Source of the DNA: Leguminivora glycinivorella
Taxonomy: Eukaryota > Arthropoda > Insecta > Lepidoptera > Tortricidae
Assembly: GCF_023078275.1 (NCBI RefSeq)
Contig: NC_062973.1
Coordinates: 19,958,956 to 20,022,955, forward strand
DNA: 64,000 nt
Reading direction: 5' to 3'
The position numbers and the translations under genes are program-made. Each line of letters starts with the position of its first letter. The first letter of the stretch is position 1. This document shows, piece after piece, positions 31,104 through 42,345 of the stretch. The notes below the pieces were generated by a model. That model was given only the letters and a program-made list of their open reading frames with translations. It made no database searches and had not been told where the DNA came from.

Positions 31104-31730
31104 GTTAACCCTATTTTAACAACACGTAATATACAATCAGCCCCTAAGCAAGTCCTTTGAAGCCTACTTGTCGCTTATAAAGTTACAAAAGTTACAAGTA
31201 GTTAAGATTAAGTAGGTAAGTAACACCTACTACTAAAAAAAATAAGCTACGTAACTTTGCAGATAGGTAATTTAAAAAAATACTAACTGCATGTAAACTT
31301 TGCATCACACTTTAATCTCGTATGTGTGCGCGTGTACAAGTCAGCTGAAACTAATCTAAAGGTTACAACGAAAGTAGTTTCCATCGCACTGGATATTTCT
31401 GGTTACCACTGAGGTTAGGTTTGCTAGGGCTTTAGCTGATTTCATCTCGGAAAAGAACACGTGCTCGAAAATTACGGGTTTTTCCAAACCTCATTGAAAC
31501 GTACTTTGTTTTTATTGTGTTTGTGATTTCAGGTTACGACACAGATGTCATAGCGGGACAGAACAACAACAGTTTATTGACCTACCATCATTACTTATGA
31601 ACAATAATGAACTACAGAATTGAAAAGTCACCTTACTAATCAGTCTTAGAAGAACATTCTACAGATATTTAATGATATCGAACGTGATCTTTATCATACT
31701 ATCTCCACTGACATTTTACTGAGATATCAG
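31104..31730. other. Intergenic, nothing recognised
   Basis: No supported feature. Confidence 0.4.
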
Positions 31731-31879
31731 GGTACGTAGCCAAATGGCACAAAGCTCACGAAACGCTCACGAAACGAAACGCTCGTAGACGTCTATCTCT
31801 ATCGCTCTTGCGTATTGGCGCGACAGAGCCAGCCTACCTTTCGTTTCGCGTCGCAGAAATGCCATTCGGCTACGGCACC
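31731..31879. mobile_element. MITE with GGTACGTAGCCAAATGGCA ends
   Basis: GGTACGTAGCCAAATGGCA and TGCCATTCGGCTACGGCACC are inverted with one indel. The core CGCTCTTGCGTATTGGCGCG is shared, inverted, with 3643-3775. Confidence 0.7.
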
Positions 31880-33494
31880 AGGCATCTGTGATCATAGCTG
31901 GTGCAATCCAATCGAAACGTGATAGGTAGGATAGCAGGTAAGTAAACAGAATTTCAAAAGCACCGTTCGAATGTTTGTTAACAAAAACTTTTTTTATGTA
32001 AACCCGAAAAAATCCAAATTCCAAACCTCATTTATTTTATCCAGGTGAAGGCTCGTTTACATTCTGCAATGCGCGAATTTAGATAGCATATGGATGGGAT
32101 TGGCCTTATCTAAAAGTGTAAATTGTGTTTACATTTGATGCGAGAGCACTGGTTACTTCAAGTTTCGCCAAACCAGTATAACTTGTCTTCAAAGTCCTAG
32201 AAGACTAAGCGTAATCACAAACGACAGTTATACTGGTCTGCTAAGTTTTCTATTTTCAAGAGAGCTTGGCAAGTAAGGGAAATATCACCATGAACGCTGC
32301 GCGTGATTCGATAACATACGAGACGATGATTGGGACATTATGTCATTTGTAACTTCGCCAGATCACTGCTTCATACAACACGTAGTCTGGAAGATTCCAT
32401 CCGTCTTCGGAGTAGCTGTTTGGTCATAAAGGTTTATGGCTTTGTATTTATTTTGTACCCGTTTTATTTTAAATATGAAGTAAACAGAAGAATTTAGGCG
32501 TTGGATCTTAAATGAGTCTGCAATTTTGGTTACAAGTAAACAAATTAAAACTAATTTTAGTATTTAATAAAAAAAAACACTTTGTGATACCAAACGTACC
32601 TGCTACCTAAACAATTTTTGTACAGAGCTCGGAGTACCAAAAATATGCAGGGTGTCTAAGTTTAGAAACCGACCAGTTTCATGTGTTATCAACAGTTTCA
32701 AATTCCCCATCCTTCGACACAAAAAAAAAATCGTAAAGGATGAATCAAACCGACCAGGGTCCAGGACGAGAAATCCACCTCTTCGTCTTCTATGACGGCA
32801 GTGGCAATGTTCACGTGATGACCTATAGGTAGACCGGACCCGTACCATTCTAGTGTGAGTGTGAGTCGTCCTTAAGCCTTTAAGCTCATTATGTATTACC
32901 AAAGAGGATCGAGCATTATAGAGAGTTACTGTCAAAGTAAAATGTGTAATCACAGTGCATAGACTGCCATTACATCTCTCGACACAAGCTTAGAACTTTT
33001 GACAATTTGGCCCATATTTTTAGCTTGATGTATTAAAATGTCAAATATGAATATTAGCGCCATTTAGCCGAGCGTTCCCGAAATGTGTAACCTAGGCCAC
33101 CGTACCTTTTTCTCTATGGCCCTGAGGTACGTTTTTTTTTTTTACTTTTTCCGTCTATACGGAGTTACATATGTCTTTGGTATTACATAAGCAAGTGTGG
33201 TATAATCATTATGAAATATATGTTCTTGATACAATCTTAACACTTCTTCGAGGTCCTTCAGAACTGCGCAAAAAGATTCGTTAATACATTAATGTCACTC
33301 GTCATATTGATTGAATGCCATTGACCTCGATCTCCCCGACGTTTTGTGCACGCTAGAACAGCGTGATAGAATGAAGGCAAAAACTCCATATGACAAGCGA
33401 AGGTCTAGACTTGTCTGTACATTCAAATATCGATTAGATATATCGTGCCTACCTCAAGCAGGAGTTTTTAATGTGTGATTGGTCAAAACAATAA
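31880..33494. other. Intergenic with worn repeats
   Basis: A short inverted pair AAACCAGTATAACTTGTC / GACAGTTATACTGGTCTG lies at about 32167-32252. The block at about 32925-33090 resembles 13840-14000. No gene recognised. Confidence 0.4.
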
Positions 33495-33637
33495 GGCTTA
33501 GTCCACAAGGTGTATATGTTCAATTCATATAATTCCATGTTAGTTTTGTAACAACATAAGTTTACTAGAGCTGTATTAGTACGAGCTGAAACTCAAACTA
33601 CGATCAACTGTTTCAAAAAACTTGTGGACTAATCTGC
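33495..33637. mobile_element. MITE with TTAGTCCACAAG ends
   Basis: GGCTTAGTCCACAAG and CTTGTGGACTAATCTGCC form imperfect inverted ends of a 143-bp non-coding element, 77 bp from the left LTR of the BEL element. Confidence 0.55.
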
Positions 33638-33714
33638 CAAAATAGAGCAGAGTTCAATCCTCTTCAAAACTCATGCGGTTTGAATCCAAACATAAATTTT
33701 CCTAAACCATGTAA

Positions 33715-34194
33715 TGTGCGATAATGTTTAAGCGGACTGTAAATTTTGGGTTTTTTAATTTTGATCGACACAAGGTTATGAACACGAAAAAACAGTTATG
33801 AGATTACTTCGAAAAAACACCTTGAAATTCAGAGGGAAGGCAACTAACCTGGGCTTGTAGGATGTAGAAGCTCCTGTGTCAGGCGGCGAGGTCCTCAGAG
33901 ACCAGATCGTACTCACCAATACTCCAAGGTTACCTGCACGCCTGATATACCACAGCTCCAGTGTCTTGTTCTTCTGATCTCAAGGCACAGAATCTATTTC
34001 TAGCAGCTTTTGACTAGTTTAAACACAGCTAATACGAAAATTAAATATTCGACGAAAGCGGGCTACGAAATGCAGCTTACCGCGCGGAGCTTTTACGAGC
34101 AAGAGGCGAATGACTTGACGCTAATTTTGAACCAGTGTTCTATTGGTGTTGCCATTACGAAATATATACATATATTTTTTTTTAATTCTGAACA
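33715..34194 (-). repeat. 3' LTR of the BEL/Pao element
   Basis: 480 bp. On the - strand it starts TGTTCAGAATT and ends CGCACA. I see no difference from the other LTR. Confidence 0.95.
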
Positions 34195-34206
34195 TTACCG
34201 CCCACC
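34195..34206 (-). other. Polypurine tract
   Basis: On the - strand GGTGGGCGGTAA directly abuts the start of the 3' LTR (TGTTC). This is the purine-rich plus-strand primer expected in BEL elements. Confidence 0.8.
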
Positions 34207-34338
34207 AAAAATACAGTAAGTTATTTTTTTTTAAGTTTATAAGCTATATGGAAAGTAATTATATCTAAATTATTGCTAATTTTTGTCACACACTTGAGTT
34301 TTATTCAGACTCTACATGAGTGACGCACCACGGGGACG

Positions 34339-35967
34339 TTAGTTATCGTTAAGAGGTAAAGGGCACAGTTTTACAACTGGGCGTTTATACTGTCCAGAGG
34401 CTGTGCGAATGGTGGCGACGCGACAAATCCCGTCGTTCCCAGGATGCAATTGCACGATCCGGCCTAAAGGCCAATTAAGTGGGCTGCATTGCTCATTAAC
34501 AATGAGAACAAGAGTCCCAACTTTTAAGTCAGGGTGTTTGTTGAACCATTTTTGGCGTTGGTGCAAGGTATGCAAGTATTCCAAGTGCCATTTGCGCCAA
34601 AAATCTTGGTGTATTTTTTGAAGTAGTTTCCACCTTTGAAGTGGACTAATCTTAACATCAGTGAAATTGCTTTCTGGTAATATCGTTAAAGGTTCGAGTG
34701 TGAGGAAATGACCAGGAGTTAGTACCGATAGGTCGTTAGGGTCTGAACTGACGGGCGATAAAGGCCGTGAGTTCAGCATAGACTCTAATTGGGTCAGGAC
34801 AGAATAAAATTCTTCATAAGTCAAACGTTGTAAACCTATTACCCGTGACAGATGAGTTTTAACTGATTTGACCCCAGCTTCGGCCAAGCCCGAGAAATGT
34901 GGACTACCCGGCGGGTTGAAAACGAATTCAATTTGCTCCTTCTGGGAAGCATTCGCCATTAAATCTTTAAGTATATTGCTGGCGCCAATAAAATTTCGGC
35001 CTTGGTCCGATATAATTCTTGAGCAGCGGCCGCGACGCGAGATGAAGCGGCGCAGGGCTGCCAAGTAGGCTTCTGAAGTGAGCTCAGAAACGAGTTCAAA
35101 ATGGACTGCCTTGGTGGCAGTGCAAACGAAGACACAAATATATGCTTTGTAGGATTTGCTGCCTCTTGCCCTACCCAACGAAATTGTGAAAGGCCCTGCA
35201 TAATCCACTGCAGCAGAAGAAAATGGTTTCAACTGGCTAATACGAAATGACGGTAAGTCTCCCATGAGAGGAGGTGGGGCCACTTGTGGGCGCACGCGAA
35301 AGCATCTGATGCATGACGAAACGACAGAATGGATCGCCCGCTTAGGCGAGAGAATCCAGAAATCCTGAACAATAAGGTTGTGCAGGGTTTGTAACCCCGG
35401 ATGGGAAAACCTACGATGATATTCTTCTATCACCAAAGCCGTCAGCCGATGTTCACGCGGCAACAGCATGGGGTGTTTCTTATCGTAGTCGAGCGTGTGA
35501 TTATGGGTCAACCTTCCGCCCACCCTCAACAAATCCTCTTCATCGATAAACAGATTTAATTTCCGAAGAGGTTTGTGCAGGGAGTTAGTTAAACCCTTTT
35601 TGATGAGACGAATTTCGGTCGAAAAGACATGCTCCTGGACATGCCTTACGAGAAATCGTATCACCGAGTTGGTTTCACACGTCGACAGGGTCAGAACCGA
35701 GGCTTTCAACGAAGGGTTCATGAAATTATGAAGAAAACGAAAGCAATACGCCAAAATATTTACGATACGACGAAATGACGAATATTTCGAAAGGATTTGC
35801 TCGATAAAACTCGAGTTCATTGCGCTAAACAATGTTAAAACTTTTTCTTCCTCGAATGCCGCTCCGTCACTTTGCACGAGGGACTTTGGCCAATCCTTTT
35901 CAGGACAAGACAACCACGTAGGCCCCGCCCACCATGACTGGCACTGCAATAAGTCAGCGGGAAGCAA
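34339..35967 (-). CDS. BEL/Pao polyprotein, 3' part: integrase
   Basis: 542 codons open from the frameshift to the stop. Residues about 1-30 belong to the end of the RNase H region (PADLLQCQSWW). A HHCC zinc site (H184, H189, C219, C222) precedes an integrase core with D255 (VDYAGPF), D321 (SDQGRNF) and E363 (GLAEAG), in DD35E-like order with 41 residues between the second and third acidic residues. The C-terminus (about 410-540) is the DUF5641-type domain usual in BEL elements. The nominal TTG start is not a real initiation site: this is the continuation of the ORF at 35835-39587, displaced by one base. Confidence 0.9.
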   Translation of the reverse strand: MLPADLLQCQSWWAGPTWLSCPEKDWPKSLVQSDGAAFEEEKVLTLFSAMNSSFIEQILSKYSSFRRIVNILAYCFRFLHNFMNPSLKASVLTLSTCETNSVIRFLVRHVQEHVFSTEIRLIKKGLTNSLHKPLRKLNLFIDEEDLLRVGGRLTHNHTLDYDKKHPMLLPREHRLTALVIEEYHRRFSHPGLQTLHNLIVQDFWILSPKRAIHSVVSSCIRCFRVRPQVAPPPLMGDLPSFRISQLKPFSSAAVDYAGPFTISLGRARGSKSYKAYICVFVCTATKAVHFELVSELTSEAYLAALRRFISRRGRCSRIISDQGRNFIGASNILKDLMANASQKEQIEFVFNPPGSPHFSGLAEAGVKSVKTHLSRVIGLQRLTYEEFYSVLTQLESMLNSRPLSPVSSDPNDLSVLTPGHFLTLEPLTILPESNFTDVKISPLQRWKLLQKIHQDFWRKWHLEYLHTLHQRQKWFNKHPDLKVGTLVLIVNEQCSPLNWPLGRIVQLHPGNDGICRVATIRTASGQYKRPVVKLCPLPLNDN

Positions 35968-38900
35968 CCCCGAGATCCGTGATCCGCTGGATTATCACCA
36001 CTCGATACATGGTGCCAGCAATCAGGAGCAATTTGCTCTTGAATCGCCGCGGTCCGATTTGCGACAAACGTTTTCCATCGCGACGGACATGACCGAATCC
36101 ATGTCAAGGCCACGGTGGAATCAGACCAAGCATAAGTTTTGACGTCAAAATGGAAGTCCTTTAATGCATGACGAACTGACGTTACAAGATCAGCTAAAAG
36201 CACAGCAGCCAACAATTCCAAACGCGCAATGGACAACCGTTTAAGTGGGGAAATTTTACTTTTGGCGCAACAAAGACGAATGATAATGTCTTCGTCATCA
36301 TTAACCATACGAAAAAACACTATTGCGCAATACCCTCGCTCCGAAGCATCACAAAAGCCATGAATCTGAATGTCATGGGACAAAACCATGCGACGAGGTA
36401 TTGACAATGCGCTCAAACACGACAGTTGAGATTTTAACTTGAGCCACTGTTCAGCGATGGGTGCTGGAGCATCCGCATCCCAGTGGAGTCCGGAGGCCCA
36501 CAACAACTGCATAAAATATTTTGCCAGGAAGACCACTGGCGAAAGGAACCCCAAGGGATCAAAGATCCTAGCGATCTCTGAAAGTATCGACCGTTTTGTG
36601 CAACGGCACTCAACGTTGGAGGTTTTAAACGAAAATGTGTCAGATTTAGGTTGCCATAACAAACCTAAAATCTTTAAGGAGACGTCGTGAACGTCTTCGA
36701 AATTACGAAAATGTTCCGAATATAAATCGGAATCTGACAAATTAGCGAGGAACCCTTGATCGTTGGAAGTCCATTTCCTTAAATGTAACCGAGCAGAAGT
36801 TAAGATTTCTATTAACTCATCACGAATAAGTATGGCATTTTCTACCGAATCTGCGCCTGATACGATGTCATCAACATACGTGTCCCTGTTGAGAACGGCG
36901 GCACCCAGGGGAGCAGTATCGCTAAACTCCTGCGCCAGCTTCGAGATACACCACAATGCTTGGTAGGGTGCACAGGAGACGCCGTAAGTTACCGTAAGCA
37001 GGCGAAAGTCCTTAACAGGTTCAGAAGGAGACGGACGCCAAAGTATGCGTTGATAATCACAGTCTTGATGCTTATCCACCAAAAATTGGCGATACATTTG
37101 TTTAATGTCCCCAGTGAACACGACAGCATGCCAACGAAACCGAATTAATAAATCGAAAATATTCTTTTGTAATTTTGGCCCTGGCAGCAGAGTGTCATTA
37201 AGAGACTTTCCCTGACTATCCTTGGCGCTAGCATTAAAGACCGTCCTCAAAGGGGTAGAAACCGAATCGGGGCGTAAAATTCCATGATGAGGTATATAAT
37301 AAAAAGGACCTTCAGCCGACGAAGGAGCCTTGACCTCCTCCATGTGACCACACTCCAAATAGTCATTCATAAAATTGACATATGCTGTCCGAAATTCAGA
37401 GTTAATATCAAACTTCTTTTCTAAATTTAGAAGTCGCCTAAGTGCGATTTCACGAGAGTTGGAAAACCGGGGGCGATCCTGAAGGTTATTGAAAGTCAAT
37501 GGGACCACCATTCTTCCTTCAGGATTCCGACAATATTTCGCACCCATAAGGTTTTCACACGACAAATCATCTTTGCTCAAAGTAACAGAGTTTGGGCTAA
37601 CGACACTTTCTATTTCCCAAAACCTTTTGATACTATTGTCCAAAGACACCGACGAAACGAGAAGACACATCTTGGGATCACTCAAGAGGCCATCGCCACT
37701 ACGACACGATAAATTGGTTTTAAATAAATCAGTACTAGGACTTACGACATTTTTAATTTCCCGAGTCTGATTATTATTTTCTCTTAAAGAGAGCGACGAA
37801 ACATGATAACAATCCTTTTTGTTTTCAGGAGTTGTTCGAGAACGAGAACGATAACGAGAGGACTCAATATCTACGCCACAGTCACCCATGACTAACCAAC
37901 CAAAGACAGTGTTGATCGCTGCGGGTTGACCTTCCTCACCCTTCACTAGACCAGGTTGAAGGGCTGACACCAAAAGACCCACATTCATTAGAATGTCAAC
38001 AGGCCCTGGGTTATAATACTGAGGATCAGCAAGATCAAGATCCTTCAGATGTGTCCATGCCGAAGAATCCAATTCACTATAAGGCATATTCGGACAAATT
38101 GTCGACAGAACGAAGGCTTCGAAAGAAAATTTGTTATTTCCCTTAGTGGGAAATATTTCACAAACTGTGGACCCCAGTGGTGCTGTTGATATATACTCGA
38201 TACCGTTGATAGATCGGTGACACTTAGTTATTGGTAGCCCAAGTCTCTCTGCAAACGGCTTAGTTATAAAATTACAAGCCGAAGCGTTGTCGAAAAGAAT
38301 CCGTACAGGCACCAGACGACCCATACCATCTTTAATGCGGGCGAGAGCAGTAGCAAAAACTACTGGTGTGTCATGAGTGTGCACGGACAATGCAGTCAAC
38401 TGTGTAGTGGGTTTGGACTCTTGACCATCCTCAACCACCTTTTCCTTTTCGAAATGAAGCAGGGAATTATGTCGAAAACTACATTTATTGCAGCGAACAG
38501 CTGATCTACAATGTCTCATACTATGAGAGGGCTTTAGGCATACAATACACAGCCTCTTCTCTTTCACTTTCGAAAATCTATCAATGGGAGATAAGTTTAA
38601 AAAACTGGGACATTTTTCCAACTCATGACCAGTGGAAGCACACACTGGGCAGTTTAGAATAGGCGCTGAGGGCACCATCAGTGAAGTTTTATTTTTAACT
38701 ATATGAGTAACGGGTTTATTTGATTTATTATTTACCGCAGGTACTTTTATTTTACTATTGGAGTTTTCCAAGGCTTGACCTCTTTTTTCTATAAATGACT
38801 GTAAGTCTTCAAATTTGGGAATATCCACATTAGATTCCAACTGTAACTCGAAGGCCTCGCGTGTACTAACATCCAATTTGGACCACAAAAGATAAAACAG

Positions 38901-39587
38901 CATAAAATTCTTGTCAGGCAATTGAAATTTAGACAAAATGTCAAGATTTTCACAGAAAAGACGGCTTACTCTGTCAATATCATGCTTATTTTTCATCGAC
39001 TCGCAATTTAATAATTTTTCATAATATACTATAGCAATTTGTCGCTTTTTATTGTAATACTTTACTAATGTTTGATATGCAACATCATAGTTGTCATCAG
39101 ACAACGGAAATCCTTTTATCAAATCATAAGCATGACCCTGACAGCTGGTTACTAAATAATGCAGTTTTTCTACCTTAGGTATGTTCCGCCGATGAATCAG
39201 GGAGTCAAACAAATCACGAAATGCAACCCACGACTCAAGTTCTCCATCGAAGGCTTTTATCGAAATTTTGGGCAAATGAGCCAGGTTCAACGGGGTCGCG
39301 ACCTCTACTGGTTTGATATCACTCAGTAACTGAGCGCGCAATCTAGCTTGGACAGCTTTCAATTTAGTCTCAAATTCTCTTGTTAACGCACACTCCGACT
39401 GCCTCTGTACAGCGCTTAAACTTGCTAATACTTTGATTTGAGCTTTATGAAACTGATTACTTAAATCAATCAAGTCTTGTTCAACATAACCAAGAAGATT
39501 GGAGGCTTCTATGTGTTCTAATCTAAACACAGCATAGTCACGCGCTACCCGCGAATTGTCAGCACATCCCGGTTCATCGTCACTCAT
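35835..39587 (-). CDS. BEL/Pao gag-protease-RT-RNase H polyprotein (frameshifted)
   Basis: 1,250 codons from ATG at 39587. Gag (DUF1759-like, about 100-275); two CCHC knuckles (C313-C326 and C347-C360) and a third Cys/His cluster (about 366-379); retropepsin-like DUF1758 region (about 405-560, candidate Asp433 in ILFDNAS rather than the usual DSG); reverse transcriptase (about 755-950) with YVDD at 904-907; RNase H-like region with D1080, E1124 and D1156. The last roughly 45 residues, after NPADHGSRG, are out-of-frame. Apart from that shift I see no stop, so the copy is young. In the family, gag and pol are normally one ORF. Confidence 0.93.
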   Translation of the reverse strand: MSDDEPGCADNSRVARDYAVFRLEHIEASNLLGYVEQDLIDLSNQFHKAQIKVLASLSAVQRQSECALTREFETKLKAVQARLRAQLLSDIKPVEVATPLNLAHLPKISIKAFDGELESWVAFRDLFDSLIHRRNIPKVEKLHYLVTSCQGHAYDLIKGFPLSDDNYDVAYQTLVKYYNKKRQIAIVYYEKLLNCESMKNKHDIDRVSRLFCENLDILSKFQLPDKNFMLFYLLWSKLDVSTREAFELQLESNVDIPKFEDLQSFIEKRGQALENSNSKIKVPAVNNKSNKPVTHIVKNKTSLMVPSAPILNCPVCASTGHELEKCPSFLNLSPIDRFSKVKEKRLCIVCLKPSHSMRHCRSAVRCNKCSFRHNSLLHFEKEKVVEDGQESKPTTQLTALSVHTHDTPVVFATALARIKDGMGRLVPVRILFDNASACNFITKPFAERLGLPITKCHRSINGIEYISTAPLGSTVCEIFPTKGNNKFSFEAFVLSTICPNMPYSELDSSAWTHLKDLDLADPQYYNPGPVDILMNVGLLVSALQPGLVKGEEGQPAAINTVFGWLVMGDCGVDIESSRYRSRSRTTPENKKDCYHVSSLSLRENNNQTREIKNVVSPSTDLFKTNLSCRSGDGLLSDPKMCLLVSSVSLDNSIKRFWEIESVVSPNSVTLSKDDLSCENLMGAKYCRNPEGRMVVPLTFNNLQDRPRFSNSREIALRRLLNLEKKFDINSEFRTAYVNFMNDYLECGHMEEVKAPSSAEGPFYYIPHHGILRPDSVSTPLRTVFNASAKDSQGKSLNDTLLPGPKLQKNIFDLLIRFRWHAVVFTGDIKQMYRQFLVDKHQDCDYQRILWRPSPSEPVKDFRLLTVTYGVSCAPYQALWCISKLAQEFSDTAPLGAAVLNRDTYVDDIVSGADSVENAILIRDELIEILTSARLHLRKWTSNDQGFLANLSDSDLYSEHFRNFEDVHDVSLKILGLLWQPKSDTFSFKTSNVECRCTKRSILSEIARIFDPLGFLSPVVFLAKYFMQLLWASGLHWDADAPAPIAEQWLKLKSQLSCLSALSIPRRMVLSHDIQIHGFCDASERGYCAIVFFRMVNDDEDIIIRLCCAKSKISPLKRLSIARLELLAAVLLADLVTSVRHALKDFHFDVKTYAWSDSTVALTWIRSCPSRWKTFVANRTAAIQEQIAPDCWHHVSSGDNPADHGSRGCFPLTYCSASHGGRGLRGCLVLKRIGQSPSCKVTERHSRKKKF
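35967..35971 (-). other. Frameshift position in the BEL polyprotein
   Basis: A run of four G on the - strand (CCCC at 35968-35971). The RNase H-to-integrase reading continues in another frame directly after it, consistent with loss of one base in or next to the run. It could be a true mutation or a homopolymer base-calling error. Both ORFs overlap across 35835-35967. Confidence 0.8.
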
Positions 39588-39942
39588 TGTTGATGAATAT
39601 AAAACTAGGCACTACACTACGAAAAGGTTTGAAAACTTCGAAAATACCAAGTTGTTTACGATAATATGACACAAGACAAGTCTAACGTCAATGTCACTGT
39701 CACTAATGTCTATGGTAAAGTTGCGTTCCGTTTCACACAATTTCCACAGACCTATACAATTTCACGTATCTGTGGAGTCACACACGAAAGAATTTATAAT
39801 TTTATAAGCTTACCCTCTATTTTTGGTGGGAACACGAAACGAAATATTTTACACCAAATTAATGAAGAATAGCTTAAAACACGACAAAACTAAAGCTCCA
39901 CAGGCTCTTTCCAAGCTCCGGGTCGTAGGACCAAATAATAAA
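39588..39942 (-). other. BEL leader with primer-binding-like site
   Basis: Untranslated 355 bp between the 5' LTR and the gag ATG. About 9 bases after the LTR end, the - strand reads TGGTCCTACGACCCGGAGC (about 39916-39934), starting with the TGG expected of a tRNA primer-binding site. The same motif is familiar at this position in other BEL elements. The tRNA is not identified. Confidence 0.6.
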
Positions 39943-40422
39943 TGTGCGATAATGTTTAAGCGGACTGTAAATTTTGGGTTTTTTAATTTTGATCGACACA
40001 AGGTTATGAACACGAAAAAACAGTTATGAGATTACTTCGAAAAAACACCTTGAAATTCAGAGGGAAGGCAACTAACCTGGGCTTGTAGGATGTAGAAGCT
40101 CCTGTGTCAGGCGGCGAGGTCCTCAGAGACCAGATCGTACTCACCAATACTCCAAGGTTACCTGCACGCCTGATATACCACAGCTCCAGTGTCTTGTTCT
40201 TCTGATCTCAAGGCACAGAATCTATTTCTAGCAGCTTTTGACTAGTTTAAACACAGCTAATACGAAAATTAAATATTCGACGAAAGCGGGCTACGAAATG
40301 CAGCTTACCGCGCGGAGCTTTTACGAGCAAGAGGCGAATGACTTGACGCTAATTTTGAACCAGTGTTCTATTGGTGTTGCCATTACGAAATATATACATA
40401 TATTTTTTTTTAATTCTGAACA
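39943..40422 (-). repeat. 5' LTR of the BEL/Pao element
   Basis: Identical by eye to 33715-34194. It would carry the element's promoter on the - strand; I see no strong TATA box. Confidence 0.95.
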
Positions 40423-40625
40423 ATTATGATTATTACGTGTAATTTAAATATTGACTATCATATCAGTGTATAGCTACTTTGCTTATGATTAATATTTTTA
40501 GTTAATATTTCTATTAATTTCATTTGTTTAACTTTAATGAATACTCTGTAATGTTGACATGTAAAAGTGCCCCCGTGGCCTATTTGCTGAATAAATGATT
40601 TTGTATTTTGTATTTTGTATTTTGA
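40423..40625 (+). repeat. LINE 3' tail beside the BEL element
   Basis: TAAAAGTGCCCCCGTGGCCT and TTTGCTGAATAAATGATTTT are followed by (TTTTGTA)n at about 40600-40621: a common lepidopteran retroposon terminus. The left side of the BEL element does not continue this tail. Confidence 0.6.
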
Positions 40626-42109
40626 CTGTAATTGTGGTTCAGGCACGAGTTCCATTCATGCACGCTGTCATTTGCCGCGTCATGCGTTGAACCTGTTAAT
40701 CTGTGTCATGACATGAATTATTTACCTTGTTTTAAAGAAAAATAATTAAAATAAAAGAATCTTATAACTCGTTAGGTAACTAAATAAAATGCAACTCTGA
40801 ATTGGAAAGATTTTGCCAAGGATATTCTTGTTAGTCTTGTTACTAAGTCGTACGAGTACATGAGAAAGGAAAGGGGGTGTATGGGAATGGGAACCAAACA
40901 AGTTCTCTTCATCCTCTCTAGAAATAGTAACTGATATCGAAAAAGAATCTCCAAACAATAAGTTTAGAAGAGCCACTTTTTCTAATAAGTTTAGAGGGTT
41001 CGCTTTTTGTAATTACTATTTCTTCTGTTTTTGTGTTGACCAAACTGCTTTGCTTTGCAAAATACGAATGTTATAACATCTTCCGATTCTATACTTCATA
41101 CTTAGTTGCCATAATGTTCCATTTATAGTCATCACGCGAGCTTCGCATGCATGGCATAGGTATTAGTTAAAATAATGTTACTAGTTTAGTTTGCATGTAA
41201 CTTTTTTACTGTTTTTGTTTTAATTTTTTTTTTGGATGTTAAATTGTCAATGCCATGTATGTTGTGGGTATGAATAAAGAATATATCTATCTATCTATCT
41301 ATCTTCCAAATAAAAATAGAAACAATTGACTGTAGTCACAACTGTCATTCGTGATAACCGCGTGCTTCCTTATCAGTCCGGAAGATCGCCACGTGGTTCT
41401 TATCAAATCCCTAATCTTTGCCGACTCTGTCCTAAGTAAAGACGTATAAAAATAAGACTGTTAATCCTTATACAAATACGGCCATTCATTGCAGTTATTT
41501 AGCAAAATTTTACTATTTCCATGACGTCGTTTATTGTAGTCAGCTGAGGTAGTACAAATAGATAGTGTATATAATTTTAAGACATGTTGTATTGGAGCAC
41601 ACACAGGTATTATAAAGTAGTAAATTCCTAACAGTTTCGCTTATGATAGATGACGATGTTAGATACATAAAGCTTTTACCTACGTAGGTATACTGTTAAT
41701 TAAGAGTTCTATTGAAATTATCTATTATTACGAGTCTAAATTGGCCAAGTCTTCATTCTTCTTTTCATTATTGGTTTTTAATTATGTCTAAAATAAACAT
41801 ATATTTTTAGTTAGATAATAGATTAAGCACCGCACACATATTAAATTAATAGGGACTATATTATAGCATTGGTTAATTAACACTTACCTAATATAAAAAT
41901 AATTTCATTAAATGTAAATAAACACTTTTATTTTCTAAGTCGTCTGTTAATCAGAAGAATCATTAAACTATATATGAATATTTATTTCCAATCGAAATAG
42001 ACGAAACGTTTACTATGTATGTATAGATATGTTATTTAGAAACTAAATTACATTTTGCGAGCAACCGTTACTGCCTAGTTTAGTATTCATTCATTTAGCT
42101 ATTACCACA
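40626..42109. other. Intergenic with a second retroposon tail
   Basis: At about 41165-41303, AT-rich sequence ending GGTATGAATAAAGAATATAT and then (ATCT)n looks like another LINE tail. Otherwise nothing recognised. Confidence 0.4.
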
Positions 42110-42345
42110 CCTCGGACACTGGCGATCAAATATATGAAAGAGGCGCGTTCCTAGCACACATTCTAAGCTCGTGTAGGTGAACGCGTACTAAGCTTGTATG
42201 AGTGGGATATGACAGGTCGACTGGTCGCATTTTTGACAGACGGTAACTGTGAGGTAACCGAGAGGGGGTGGGCGGCACTTTCAGCGGGGAGCGGGAGTGG
42301 CCATACTGTACGATAGTACTCTTTATTATACTGTGCTATTACATT
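42110..42345. repeat. Dispersed repeat (GGACACTGGCGATCAAAT block)
   Basis: GGACACTGGCGATCAAATAT, GGTAACTGTGAGGTAACCGA and CGATAGTACTCTTTATTATA occur together; I recognise this combination as a lepidopteran repeat block. No ORF. Confidence 0.4.

Larger units (their letters stand above)
33715..40422 (-). mobile_element. BEL/Pao LTR retrotransposon, nearly intact
   Basis: 6,708-bp element on the - strand. LTRs are 480 bp, TG...CA, and appear identical base for base (33715-34194 and 39943-40422), which implies a recent insertion. On the - strand the order is 5' LTR, leader, gag, protease-like region, reverse transcriptase, RNase H, integrase, polypurine tract, 3' LTR: the BEL/Pao arrangement. 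A single-base frameshift splits the polyprotein near 35967-35971. No target-site duplication: the bases left (TGTAA) and right (ATTAT) of the element differ. Confidence 0.95.

Noticed and set aside
32603..32953. 116-codon ORF on the - strand
   Set aside because: Overlaps worn repeat sequence and has GTGA/CACT low complexity; no homology recognised.
35967..35971. Programmed ribosomal frameshift site in the BEL element
   Set aside because: No slippery heptamer or following structure is evident, and BEL elements normally use one ORF; a plain one-base loss is simpler.
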